A stretch of DNA of 62,917 nucleotides from CAZEWZ01 sp964516765 (lineage in GTDB: Bacteria > Bacteroidota > Bacteroidia > Flavobacteriales > UBA7430), in contig CAZEWZ010000008.1 of assembly GCA_964516765.1 (NCBI GenBank), positions 1 to 62,917 on the forward strand, written 5' to 3'. The notes under the pieces are model-generated. The model was not told the DNA's origin and ran no database searches. It worked only from the letters and a program-made list of their open reading frames with translations. This document shows positions 34,208-43,023 of this stretch, piece after piece. How positions within the stretch are numbered: position 1 is the first letter of the stretch; every line of letters starts with the position of its first letter. Both the position numbers and the translations under genes were made by a program.

Positions 34208-35830
34208 TTATTCTTGTTTTTTTTCATAGAGGAAGTGTTTATTAATAAACTGAAGTTCTTTTGGATGGTCAATATCTAATGGAATACCTTGATATTTATT
34301 GGAGGGAAAAAGACGCAAAACATCCTTATTAGAAAGACGAATATCGATTGGCATATTAAATTCTCTAACATCTGAAGACCATTTATAATTTAGAGTATAA
34401 CCCGTGTTTTTCATATTTAATGTATATTGAAGAACAGGTAAATCAGAAAAGTTTAAATATTGTTCAAAAATAGGCGCTAAATCTTCCCCAGAGCGCAGAC
34501 ATATCAATCGAATGATATCTGAGCCATCACAATTCCTGAGAGAAAATTCTAATGAAATCTCTTTCAGGATAGAAAACCATAAAGAATCGTTGGCCAATGT
34601 ATTGCGAATGGAGTGAAGCATCCAACTTCCCTTATAATACATGTCTATTGAATTTCCTTTGTCATTTACATTTCTATGACCCATGATCGGACTTGATCCA
34701 GAAATAAAATCTCTTTGATACATCAAATAATTTAACATTTGTTCGTAGCCATAAATTTTCTCAACATACAGGGCTTCAGTATAGGTACAAAAGCTTTCGT
34801 GAATCCACATGTCTGAAATGTCATTCATGCTAACACTATTACCCCAATATTCATGACCAGATTCATGAATCACAATAAAATCAAAGTCCATTTCTCCTGG
34901 GTAACGACCTAAATATCCAGGCATGTATTTATTTCCATAACCAATGGCACTCTGATGCTCCATTCCTAAGTAAGGAGTCTCTACCAAAGCATAGCCATCA
35001 TTCCAAAAGGGATAAGGACCAAATAGCTGCTCATATACAGCTAACATTGGAGCAACTTGTTTAAATTGCTTCTGAGCCATTTCTTCATTTCCTTTTAGCA
35101 CATAATAATCCAAAGAAAGGCTTCCTTTCTTACTGATATATTCATCGTGAAGGTGACTGTAATTAGCTATATTTAAAGTTATATTATAAGGGTTGATGGG
35201 GTAGGAAACCTTCCAAGTTGAAATCCTTTTCCCTGAATCAATCGTATCATTTTCTATATTTCCATTTCCAATAAATTGAACTTCACTAGGTACCGAACAA
35301 GTAATGCGCATACTATCGGGTTCATCTGACAAATGATCTTTACAAGGCCACCAGGAAGAAGCTCCTAACTCTTGGCAAGCTACGCCAATCCAAGGCAAAC
35401 CTAACGCATCTTCTTTCCATACAAATCCGCCATCCCATGGCGCGTTTTTGGCCTCCAAAGGTTTACCGTGATAATAGACCCTAATTTGCTCAAAATCACC
35501 TGGATTAAGAATGTGAGGAAAATCAATAAAAAAGGCATTATACTTTCGCTCAACTCGACAAATACGGTCTCGATATATAACACTATCAATGCACATGTTA
35601 TCAAACATATCTAATTGCATGATTTTTGACTTTTTGAGCACTTTAAAAAAAATATCGTTGTGACCAGCGATAGATTTTGAATTGGGATCTACATCCAGAT
35701 ATAAATCATAATAATTGATATCAAACCAGATTCTTTCGGGAAATAGATTACCTCGAAGACTATCTTTTTCAGTGAAATTTTGACTTAAAACAGGAAGAGA
35801 AATAACTAGAAAAAAAGCTAAGTTGCGCAT
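34208..35830 (-). CDS. Secreted M1-family metallopeptidase (aminopeptidase N-like)
   Basis: The 540-aa product has a signal peptide (1-16, ending LSQ), the M1 N-terminal beta domain, the substrate loop LGMEHQSAIGYGN, the zinc site VIHESGHEYWGNS (HExxH) and the third ligand Glu in WIHESFCTYTEALYVEKIYG. It lacks the long C-terminal helical domain of PepN, as do many exported Bacteroidota M1 enzymes. It removes N-terminal residues from peptides, probably in the periplasm, as no T9SS domain is seen. It is 10 bp downstream of lpxB. Confidence 0.93.
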   Translation of the reverse strand: MRNLAFFLVISLPVLSQNFTEKDSLRGNLFPERIWFDINYYDLYLDVDPNSKSIAGHNDIFFKVLKKSKIMQLDMFDNMCIDSVIYRDRICRVERKYNAFFIDFPHILNPGDFEQIRVYYHGKPLEAKNAPWDGGFVWKEDALGLPWIGVACQELGASSWWPCKDHLSDEPDSMRITCSVPSEVQFIGNGNIENDTIDSGKRISTWKVSYPINPYNITLNIANYSHLHDEYISKKGSLSLDYYVLKGNEEMAQKQFKQVAPMLAVYEQLFGPYPFWNDGYALVETPYLGMEHQSAIGYGNKYMPGYLGRYPGEMDFDFIVIHESGHEYWGNSVSMNDISDMWIHESFCTYTEALYVEKIYGYEQMLNYLMYQRDFISGSSPIMGHRNVNDKGNSIDMYYKGSWMLHSIRNTLANDSLWFSILKEISLEFSLRNCDGSDIIRLICLRSGEDLAPIFEQYLNFSDLPVLQYTLNMKNTGYTLNYKWSSDVREFNMPIDIRLSNKDVLRLFPSNKYQGIPLDIDHPKELQFINKHFLYEKKQE

Positions 35831-35840
35831 TATTAAATAA

Positions 35841-36953
35841 TCAATTTTTAGTCAAATGGTTAAATATTGAATCAGACACTCGCTCTGAAGCTCCTTCACC
35901 TCCCAATAAAGTTCTCAGCTGAATATAATTGGATTTCATCTTTTGAGCTTCTGCATCGTCGAGGATTCGATTTAATTCATACACCATATTAGACACGGTC
36001 ATTTCCGACTGAATAAGCTCTTTGACCAATTCTCTTTGACTTATTAAATTTACCAAAGATATATATTTCACATCGACTAAAAGCTTTGCAATTGCGAAAG
36101 AAAAAACACTTGTTTGATAACAAACAACCTGAGGAACATCAAATAGAGCTGTTTCTAGGGTGGCTGTTCCAGAACTAACCAATGCAACATCTGCTTGCTC
36201 TAAAAGAGAGTATGTTTGATTGAAAACTACCTGAATATTTGACTTACTCAGAAATCTAGAATAGAAATCCTTCCCCAAGGAGGCAACTCCCGCAATGACA
36301 AAATCACAATTTGGAAATTCCCTAATAACAAGAAGCATTTTTAAAAGCATCTTATTTAATTCCTGTTCTCTGCTTCCGGGCAATAGGGCAACCAATGGTC
36401 TTCCTGGATTTTTCCATAGATCAAAATTTAGTTTTTCTTGATTCTTGTAATTGGAAACAGCGTCTAAAAGCGGATGTCCTAAATATTCTACTTCGCAATC
36501 AAATTGGGCATAAAACTCTTTTTCGAAAGGCAATATGGTATATAGCTTATCGACATATTTTTTTATTTGATAAACTCTATTTTTTTTCCAAGCCCAGACT
36601 TGTGGAGAAATATAATAGTAGACTGGAATTTCGTGAGACTTCGCAAATTTTGCAATGCGCATGTTAAAGCCAGGGTAATCAATTAAAATTACAGCATCAG
36701 GCTGGAATTTGATCAGGTCTTGTTTGCAAAAACTAATATTTCTTAAAACAGTTCTTAAATTCATGAAAACTTCAAAAAAGCCCATATAGGCAAGTTCCTT
36801 GTAATGCTTAATAATTTGTGCACCCTGTGCTTCCATTAATTCCCCCCCCCAAACTCGAAAATTGGATTTTGGTTCTTTCTGAATTAAATGGTGGATAAGA
36901 TTGGAACCATGTAAATCGCCAGAAGCTTCTCCTGAAATGACATAATATTTCAT
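35841..36953 (-). CDS. lpxB: Lipid-A-disaccharide synthase
   Basis: The 370-aa protein matches LpxB: YYVISGEASGDLHGSNLI, LIDYPGFNMRIAKFAK, YYISPQVWAWKKNRV, ALLPGSREQELNKMLP-like segment, LVSSGTATLETALFDVPQVVCYQ. It condenses UDP-2,3-diacylglucosamine with lipid X at the inner membrane in lipid A synthesis. Its start overlaps the Rid-like gene by the four bases ATGA, placing it in one operon with surE, a small membrane protein and the Rid protein. Confidence 0.96.
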   Translation of the reverse strand: MKYYVISGEASGDLHGSNLIHHLIQKEPKSNFRVWGGELMEAQGAQIIKHYKELAYMGFFEVFMNLRTVLRNISFCKQDLIKFQPDAVILIDYPGFNMRIAKFAKSHEIPVYYYISPQVWAWKKNRVYQIKKYVDKLYTILPFEKEFYAQFDCEVEYLGHPLLDAVSNYKNQEKLNFDLWKNPGRPLVALLPGSREQELNKMLLKMLLVIREFPNCDFVIAGVASLGKDFYSRFLSKSNIQVVFNQTYSLLEQADVALVSSGTATLETALFDVPQVVCYQTSVFSFAIAKLLVDVKYISLVNLISQRELVKELIQSEMTVSNMVYELNRILDDAEAQKMKSNYIQLRTLLGGEGASERVSDSIFNHLTKN

Positions 36954-37336
36954 TCGCTTTTATATAATGCGGTTGCTTCAACTAATATCAGTATCTCTGA
37001 ATAAACAAGTTTGAAAACCTCTACAATAGAATAAGTAGGTATAATATTTTCAAATAAATAAGAATAAACAACAGCTACTTTTTCCCAAAAAGTGATATTG
37101 GTGACATAATTTCTGATACGAATCATATCGCTCAAATCAAAACCGACCTCTAGGAGGGTAAATTGAATTTTTTTAAAAATAAATTCTGTTTGAAGGGTAA
37201 TATCTCCCAAACCAACTATTTTATTTCGCATGAAGTCATTGGTCACTGGGACTTGAATAGATTCATCTAATTGTATGGCACTGGAATAACCAAAAACGGA
37301 TTCCCAAGGATTGCCTGATTTCCATTTGTTTCTCAT
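36950..37336 (-). CDS. Rid (YjgF/YER057c/UK114) family protein lacking the catalytic arginine
   Basis: The 128-aa protein fits the Rid fold: KSGNPWESVFGYSSAIQLDESIQV, GLGDITLQTEFIFKKIQFTLLEVGFDLSDMIRIRNYVTNI, and VEVFKLVYSEILILVEATALY. In RidA enzymes an Arg in the PxRxxVEV context is needed to deaminate reactive imines; here the context is PTYSIVEV, so that Arg is absent. It is probably a Rid relative without RidA-type deaminase activity. It overlaps the upstream membrane protein (TAATG) and downstream lpxB (ATGA). Confidence 0.82.
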   Translation of the reverse strand: MRNKWKSGNPWESVFGYSSAIQLDESIQVPVTNDFMRNKIVGLGDITLQTEFIFKKIQFTLLEVGFDLSDMIRIRNYVTNITFWEKVAVVYSYLFENIIPTYSIVEVFKLVYSEILILVEATALYKSE

Positions 37337-37614
37337 TAGAAAAACAACATTTTATTGTGGATAATAAACCAAGCAGCTAAAACTAAAGTACTCAATAACA
37401 TGCCACGACCCAAACGATCTTTTTTGTATTCCATTAGAAATTTTCTAAAAACTGGAAAATTGACAAATAGTGAAATCACTTGCATGGTAGATTCTCTGAG
37501 AGGATTTTCATCTAAAAAAAGATGAAAAACACTCAGCAAAAGAGCATATACAAATACAGGAACTAATATCCCTATCAGAATTCCCAAAAACATATTGTCA
37601 TTTAATTTATTCAT
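37336..37614 (-). CDS. Small membrane protein coupled to surE
   Basis: The 92-aa protein has two hydrophobic segments (about residues 8-28 and 70-86) with a Lys/Arg-rich stretch (EYKKDRLGRG) between. I chose the ATG at 37614, which overlaps the end of surE (ATGAATAA), over an open extension to 37638. It lies between surE and the Rid-like gene in a coupled operon. I do not recognise a family; the context hints at envelope work with LpxB but nothing more can be said. Confidence 0.72.
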   Translation of the reverse strand: MNKLNDNMFLGILIGILVPVFVYALLLSVFHLFLDENPLRESTMQVISLFVNFPVFRKFLMEYKKDRLGRGMLLSTLVLAAWFIIHNKMLFF

Positions 37615-38383
37615 GATTCCATGATTTAAGTTGGTCAATAACTTGATGATGGGTTAGATCATAGAGTACGGGGACAATAGAAATATAGCCATTCTCGAGT
37701 GCCCAAATATCTGTATCTTTCCCTATGTCATGATTGAAAAATTTTCCCGACAACCAATAATATGTTTTTCCCATAGGATTCACTCGTTCGTCAAAATCTT
37801 CTTCCCAGTGGCCGTGGGATTGTCGACAAACTTTTATTCCTTTTAATGCTTGATTATCTAATTTGGGAATATTCACATTTAAGCAAGTCTCTTTGGGAAA
37901 ACCATTCTCTAATGCCAGGCGTGTAATTTGAAGCACATATTCCTCTGATTGACTGAAATCTGCATCTAAAGCATGATCTAAAAGTGAAAAACCAATGGAG
38001 GGAACTCCAGCAATGGCTCCTTCCAAGGCGGCAGCCATCGTCCCGGAATAAAGAACATTTACTGATGAATTTGCTCCATGATTTATCCCAGAAACACACA
38101 AATCTGGTTTTCGAGGTAATAATTTGTTCATGGCCAATTTCACACAGTCTACTGGGGTTCCCGAGCAAGCGTATTCGATAGTATCTCCTCCTTCAATATA
38201 CCTGGGTTCAGAATAAAGCATAGATTCTAAGGTAATAGCATGACTCATTCCAGACTGAGGGCTGTCAGGTGCAACTACAAATACTTCACCCAATGTTTTC
38301 ATCAATCGAATCAAGGTCCTAATTCCAGGGGCTAAAATACCGTCGTCGTTTGTCACTAATATTAATGGTCTATTTTTGCTCAT
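37607..38383 (-). CDS. surE: 5'-nucleotidase SurE
   Basis: The 258-aa protein has the SurE metal site VTNDDGILAPGIRTL, VVAPDSPQSGMSHAITLE, CSGTPVDCVKLAM, SGINHGANSSVNVLYSGTMAAALEGA and LNVNIP. It dephosphorylates nucleoside monophosphates and exopolyphosphate. It is the first gene of a reverse operon with the small membrane protein, the Rid-like protein, lpxB and the M1 peptidase, and is divergent from the zinc peptidase gene (80-bp gap). Confidence 0.95.
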   Translation of the reverse strand: MSKNRPLILVTNDDGILAPGIRTLIRLMKTLGEVFVVAPDSPQSGMSHAITLESMLYSEPRYIEGGDTIEYACSGTPVDCVKLAMNKLLPRKPDLCVSGINHGANSSVNVLYSGTMAAALEGAIAGVPSIGFSLLDHALDADFSQSEEYVLQITRLALENGFPKETCLNVNIPKLDNQALKGIKVCRQSHGHWEEDFDERVNPMGKTYYWLSGKFFNHDIGKDTDIWALENGYISIVPVLYDLTHHQVIDQLKSWNHE

Positions 38384-38463
38384 TTATTTTAAAATTGTTT
38401 TACAAAACTATCCTTTTCATTTGAATCACAATCCTTACCTTTGTAAAAAATCAAATTCTTACT

Positions 38464-39150
38464 ATGATAATTATTTTTATAGCTTTTATGATTGTTGGCT
38501 GGGCAGTTCAATCCAAACTAAAATCAAAATTCAAAAAGTACAGCGCTACTCCTCTTATTTCTAGTATGTCAGGAAGAGAAGTCGCATTGAAAATGTTGGC
38601 TGACCATGGCATAACAAAAGTCCGAGTCATTAGTACTCCTGGAAAACTTTCTGACCATTACAATCCAAAAGACATGACTGTTAATTTGAGTCCTGAGGTC
38701 TTTGAGGGAAAAAATATTTCTGCTGCCGCAGTAGCTGCTCATGAATGTGGACACGCGGTACAACATGCTACTGCATACAAGTGGCTTGAAATGCGTTCTA
38801 AAATGGTACCTGTAGTCTCACTGAGCTCGAAAATGATGAATTTTATCTTTCTCGCGGGTTTATTTGGTATGGGTATTTTGAAAGTATTTTCAATGGAAAT
38901 TGTGATACTTACAGTAATATTTTGCCAATCGCTTGTTACTGTTTTTAGTCTGGTTACCCTGCCAGTGGAATATGACGCATCTAATAGAGCTATTGCTTGG
39001 TTAGAGCATTCAGGAGTTGCCCAACCCCAGGAATTAGATGGAGCAAATGATGCCTTAAAATGGGCGGCTAGAACCTATTTAGTTTCCGCTATTGCTTCCA
39101 TAACTTACCTCGCCTATTATGTAATGATGTTTTTAGGCAATCGAAATTAA
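38464..39150 (+). CDS. Membrane zinc metallopeptidase (Zn_peptidase_2 family)
   Basis: The 228-aa protein has an N-terminal membrane helix, the zinc motif AAHECGHAVQHA (HExxH), and three further hydrophobic segments at about 120-140, 145-165 and 205-225. The fragments TVNLSPEVFEGKNISAAAVAAHECGH and LPVEYDASNRAIAWL are typical of this family (YugP-like). Members are widespread in bacteria but their physiological substrates are unknown. It is monocistronic and followed by tRNA-Pro. Confidence 0.9.
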   Translation: MIIIFIAFMIVGWAVQSKLKSKFKKYSATPLISSMSGREVALKMLADHGITKVRVISTPGKLSDHYNPKDMTVNLSPEVFEGKNISAAAVAAHECGHAVQHATAYKWLEMRSKMVPVVSLSSKMMNFIFLAGLFGMGILKVFSMEIVILTVIFCQSLVTVFSLVTLPVEYDASNRAIAWLEHSGVAQPQELDGANDALKWAARTYLVSAIASITYLAYYVMMFLGNRN

Positions 39151-39184
39151 TTATAATATGATCAAGATTCAGAGATGATTTTTT

Positions 39185-39258
39185 CGGGATGTAGCGCAGT
39201 CTGGTAGCGCACACGCCTGGGGGGCGTGGGGTCGCAGGTTCAAATCCTGTCATCCCGA
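39185..39258 (+). tRNA. tRNA-Pro (anticodon GGG)
   Basis: The 74-base gene folds as a cloverleaf: acceptor CGGGATG/CATCCCG, D-arm GCGC/GCGC, anticodon stem CACGC/GCGTG with loop CTGGGGG (anticodon GGG), and T-arm GCAGG-TTCAAAT-CCTGT. CCA is not encoded. A strong terminator follows directly. Confidence 0.96.
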
Positions 39259-39297
39259 CAAAAAAAGGCATATCTAAAAAATATGTCTTTTTTTGTA
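39258..39297 (+). terminator. Terminator after tRNA-Pro
   Basis: A 16-bp stem (39258-39273 with 39281-39296, one G-T pair) ends in TTTTTTT. It starts at the discriminator base of the tRNA. Confidence 0.85.
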
Positions 39298-39378
39298 TCA
39301 AATTCTGAAATAATTGGGAACAAATTAGAGCTTAAATTGACTCTAAATTATACCTCTATCAGTAAGAGTGATTTTTTT

Positions 39379-39386
39379 TATATTTG
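39379..39386 (+). promoter_or_regulatory. Promoter -7 box of the dipeptidyl peptidase gene
   Basis: TATATTTG is an exact TAnnTTTG match, 22 bases before the ATG at 39409. It supports that start rather than the open frame reaching back into tRNA-Pro. Confidence 0.6.
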
Positions 39387-39408
39387 TGATACATTAAATA
39401 AAAATCTC

Positions 39409-41577
39409 ATGAAAATAAAATCCTTACTCTCGTTAGGTACATTTCTCCTCATCAATAATTTTATTTCAGCTCAGGAAAAAATAATAAATCTCGAAGATAT
39501 TTGGGCGAGTAGAATTTTTTCTCCACAACAAGTTTGGGGTATTAATTCTATGAATGATGGCATTCATTACTCGTCACTTAATCGTGGAGATAGCAGTATA
39601 TATATTACAGAATATTCCTATGAAACCGGAGATTCTGTTGGACTGATTATTGATAGTAAAAACCTAGAAGATATTGTATTTAATAGCTATAATTTTAGTG
39701 GAAATGAAGAGAAAATTCTTCTTCCTACTGAAACCGAGTCTATATACCGATATTCGAGCCGATCTAAATATTATATATACGATAGAAATTCTATGAAAAT
39801 TGAACCTTTATCTTATGGTAAGCAGCGTCTTGCGAAATTCTCTCCAGATGCTACTAAAGTAGCCTTTGTTAGAGAAAATAATATTTTCATTAAAGATTTA
39901 ATTAGCAATACGGAGAAACAAGTGACTAGCGATGGAGAAATAAATAAAGTCATCAACGGAGCTACAGACTGGGTATATGAGGAAGAATTTGCATTTGACA
40001 ATGGAATGCAATGGAACTCAAACGGATCGCAACTTGCCTTCTATAGATTTAATGAAGAAAATGTTCCCGAATTTAGTATGGATATGTTCACTAGTTTATA
40101 CCCTAACCAAATACAGTTTAAGTATCCGAAAGCGGGAGAAGCTAATTCTTCGGTTGAAATATTCATTTTCGATTTAAATACTACGAAAACAACCAAGGCA
40201 GAAATTGACACAGAGGAAGAATTTTATATCCCCAGAATCAAATGGACGAAAAATGAAAATATTCTTTCAGTGCAAAGAATGAACCGTCATCAAAATCAAT
40301 TGGACTTTCTTTTAGTTGATTCTAAGGATGGATCATCCAAAAATATTTTCTCTGAGACCGACCCCGCCTATATTGATATTAGTGACAATCTCACCTTCTT
40401 GAATGACGGAAATCATTTCATATGGACAAGTGAAAAATCGGGATATAATCACATATACCTATATAATATCAACGGAAAACAAGTGAGAAAGTTAACCAAA
40501 GGAGATTATGATATTACCGATTTATATGGGGTTGACGAGAGTAATAATATGGTCTATTTTGCCTCAGCAGAGCGAAGTGCAATGCAAAGAGATGTTTACT
40601 CAGTTAAATTAAATGGAAAAGGTAAAAAGGTGTTGACCAATAAACTTGGAACTAATTCTGGTACATTTAGTTCGAGCTTTAAATTTTTCATTAACCAACA
40701 TTCCGACGCAAATTCTCCATATTTCTTTAGCCTTTATGATAACCAAGGAAATGAAATTAGAACCTTGAAAGACAATGCAGAATTAAAAAATAGGCTATCT
40801 GAATTCTCTCTTAGCCAAAAAGAATTCTTTGACTTCAACACTTCAGAGGGAAACCTACTTAATGGCTGGATTATGAAACCCCACGATTTTGAAGAAACTA
40901 AAAAATACCCTGTCTTTATGTATTTGTATGGAGGACCTGGATCTCAGCAAGTAACAGATTCTTGGGGTGGATCAAATTTTATGTGGTTTCAAATGCTCAC
41001 TCAACAAGGATATATTGTGGTATGTGTAGATAATAGAGGAACGGGTGCTAGAGGTACAGAATTCAAAAAGTGTACCTATCAACAATTAGGAAAATTAGAG
41101 ACCGAAGACCAAATTGAAGCAAATAGATATTTGGCAAGCCTTCCTTTTGTAGATGGTTCTAGAATAGGGATTTTTGGCTGGAGTTATGGCGGATATATGT
41201 CTTCTTTATGCTTGCTAAAGGGTGCCGATGATTTTAAAATGGCAATTGCCGTTGCACCAGTTACTAATTGGCGTTATTATGATTCTATTTATACCGAAAG
41301 ATATATGCGAACTCCTCAAGAAAATGCCTCTGGATACGACGACAACTCTCCAATCAATCATGTAGATAAACTCAAAGGGAAGTATCTACTGATTCATGGA
41401 TCAGCCGATGATAATGTACATTATCAAAACACCATGGAAATGTCACAGGCATTGATCAATGCAAATAAACCTTTTGATATGTTTATTTACCCCAATAAAA
41501 ATCATGGAATTTATGGGGGCTTAACGCGACTCCATCTTTTCTCAAAAATGACAGAATTTATTAAAGAAAACCTTTAG
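39409..41577 (+). CDS. Dipeptidyl peptidase IV-type S9 serine peptidase, exported
   Basis: The 722-aa product has a signal peptide (about 1-20, ending SAQ), an eight-bladed propeller domain (about 30-470) with the DPP-IV glutamate motif DWVYEEEF, and a C-terminal alpha/beta hydrolase domain with Ser592 in GWSYGGYMS, Asp in HGSADDNVHYQ and His in NKNHGIYGG. DPP-IV removes Xaa-Pro dipeptides from peptide N-termini in the periplasm. The frame is open back to 39226, inside tRNA-Pro, but the ATG at 39409 is preferred. Two POT peptide transporters follow, which together suggest a peptide-scavenging block. Confidence 0.94.
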   Translation: MKIKSLLSLGTFLLINNFISAQEKIINLEDIWASRIFSPQQVWGINSMNDGIHYSSLNRGDSSIYITEYSYETGDSVGLIIDSKNLEDIVFNSYNFSGNEEKILLPTETESIYRYSSRSKYYIYDRNSMKIEPLSYGKQRLAKFSPDATKVAFVRENNIFIKDLISNTEKQVTSDGEINKVINGATDWVYEEEFAFDNGMQWNSNGSQLAFYRFNEENVPEFSMDMFTSLYPNQIQFKYPKAGEANSSVEIFIFDLNTTKTTKAEIDTEEEFYIPRIKWTKNENILSVQRMNRHQNQLDFLLVDSKDGSSKNIFSETDPAYIDISDNLTFLNDGNHFIWTSEKSGYNHIYLYNINGKQVRKLTKGDYDITDLYGVDESNNMVYFASAERSAMQRDVYSVKLNGKGKKVLTNKLGTNSGTFSSSFKFFINQHSDANSPYFFSLYDNQGNEIRTLKDNAELKNRLSEFSLSQKEFFDFNTSEGNLLNGWIMKPHDFEETKKYPVFMYLYGGPGSQQVTDSWGGSNFMWFQMLTQQGYIVVCVDNRGTGARGTEFKKCTYQQLGKLETEDQIEANRYLASLPFVDGSRIGIFGWSYGGYMSSLCLLKGADDFKMAIAVAPVTNWRYYDSIYTERYMRTPQENASGYDDNSPINHVDKLKGKYLLIHGSADDNVHYQNTMEMSQALINANKPFDMFIYPNKNHGIYGGLTRLHLFSKMTEFIKENL

Positions 41578-41625
41578 TCGATATTTTTCCTTATTTTCGA
41601 CACTTACTTTTAAAAACAGAACTCA

Positions 41626-42957
41626 ATGAAAGAACAATCTGAAATATTTGGACATCCAAAAGGTCTATTTGTACTTTTCTTTACCGAAATGTGGGAAAGA
41701 TTTTCTTACTATGGTATGCGTGCCATACTTGTTTTGTACTTAGTAACTCAAAGTACTGGAGATAATCCTGGATTAGGTTGGTCCAATATGGATGCTTTAG
41801 CACTTTATGGATGGTACACCATGTTGGTATATGTAGCTTCCATTCCAGGCGGTTGGATTGCTGATAGATTAATTGGACAAAAAAAGTCAGTGTTAATTGG
41901 TGGACTTACTTTGTGCTTGGGACACTGCATCCTTGCTGTTGAGGAAATGTGGGCCTTTTATTCTGGATTGGGATTAATCATTGCAGGTGTGGGACTCCTA
42001 AAACCAAATATCTCTACTATGGTTGGAGGATTATATGCGCAGGGGGACTTAAGAAGAGACAAAGGTTTTACCATTTTCTATATCGGAATCAATATCGGTG
42101 CATTTTTATCTAGTTTGATTGTAGGATATATAGGAGAAATCCACGGGTGGCATTATGGTTTTGGTCTAGCCGGGATTGGAATGCTTTTAGGACAATTTGT
42201 TTATATGGCTGGTCAGAAACATCTGACACATGTAGGGAATTTATTAGCAAAAACTGAAGATCCTGAAGCACAAAAAAAATACGAACAACCTCTTAGCAGG
42301 ATCGAAAAAGATCGGGTAAAAGTACTTTTACTTTCCTTCCTAATAGTGATTGTTTTCTGGGGAGCATTTGAGCAAGCTGGGGGGTTAATGAATATTTACA
42401 CCCTAGAAAAAACAAATCGAATGATTGCTGGAATGACTATTCCAGCATCTGTATTTCAATCTTTAAATGCAGCATTTATTATCATATTGGGAACCACTGT
42501 TGCCGGTTATTGGGCCATCAGATCGTCAAAAAATAAAGAATCTTCATCGTTATTTAAAATGGCCATCGGTACAATGATTATGGGAACTGGATTCTTCTTT
42601 ATGTCAGCTGCATCTGCAGAATTTGATACAAATGGCTCTTCTGCAATGTATTGGTTAGTATTTGCTTATTTATTCCACACCATCGGGGAATTGTGTGCCT
42701 CCCCAGTCGCGCTGTCTTTTATCACAAAACTTGCTCCAGTAAAATATGCCTCTATCATGATGGGCCTTTATTTTGCTATGACCGGCTTTGGTAATAAACT
42801 CGCTGGTTTTCTTGGAGAATCAGCTTCCGATTTAGGTGAATTTGTGATATTCACCGGTATTGCTCTTTTCTGTATAGCCTTCGGTTTATTAATTATTTTA
42901 TTTAAAAAACAATTAAATACACTGACACATGGAGCTGAAGAAAATCAATCAGCTTAA
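41626..42957 (+). CDS. POT-family proton-coupled oligopeptide transporter (short form)
   Basis: The 443-aa protein has about 12 hydrophobic segments and the POT signatures HPKGLFVLFFTEMWERFSYYGMRAIL (ExxERFxYY motif), GGWIADRLIGQKKSVLIGG and FYIGINIGAFLSSLIVGYIGE. It imports di- and tripeptides with protons across the inner membrane. It is followed by a terminator and then a second, longer POT gene, a likely old tandem duplication. It follows the dipeptidyl peptidase by 48 bp, so its substrate may be the released dipeptides. Confidence 0.94.
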   Translation: MKEQSEIFGHPKGLFVLFFTEMWERFSYYGMRAILVLYLVTQSTGDNPGLGWSNMDALALYGWYTMLVYVASIPGGWIADRLIGQKKSVLIGGLTLCLGHCILAVEEMWAFYSGLGLIIAGVGLLKPNISTMVGGLYAQGDLRRDKGFTIFYIGINIGAFLSSLIVGYIGEIHGWHYGFGLAGIGMLLGQFVYMAGQKHLTHVGNLLAKTEDPEAQKKYEQPLSRIEKDRVKVLLLSFLIVIVFWGAFEQAGGLMNIYTLEKTNRMIAGMTIPASVFQSLNAAFIIILGTTVAGYWAIRSSKNKESSSLFKMAIGTMIMGTGFFFMSAASAEFDTNGSSAMYWLVFAYLFHTIGELCASPVALSFITKLAPVKYASIMMGLYFAMTGFGNKLAGFLGESASDLGEFVIFTGIALFCIAFGLLIILFKKQLNTLTHGAEENQSA

Positions 42958-42973
42958 TAATATTTAAACATCA

Positions 42974-43012
42974 TACGCCGCTCAAATATTGAGGGGCGTT
43001 TATTTTTTTTTA
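42974..43012 (+). terminator. Terminator between the two POT genes
   Basis: ACGCCGCTCAA (42975-42985) pairs with TTGAGGGGCGT with one mismatch, followed by T-rich TTATTTTTTTTT. It would separate the transcripts of the paralogues. Confidence 0.8.
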
Positions 43013-43023
43013 ATATATAAAAG

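Noticed and set aside
39226..39408. Extension of the dipeptidyl peptidase into tRNA-Pro
   Set aside because: The frame would run through the tRNA and its terminator; the ATG at 39409 gives a signal peptide and follows an exact -7 box.
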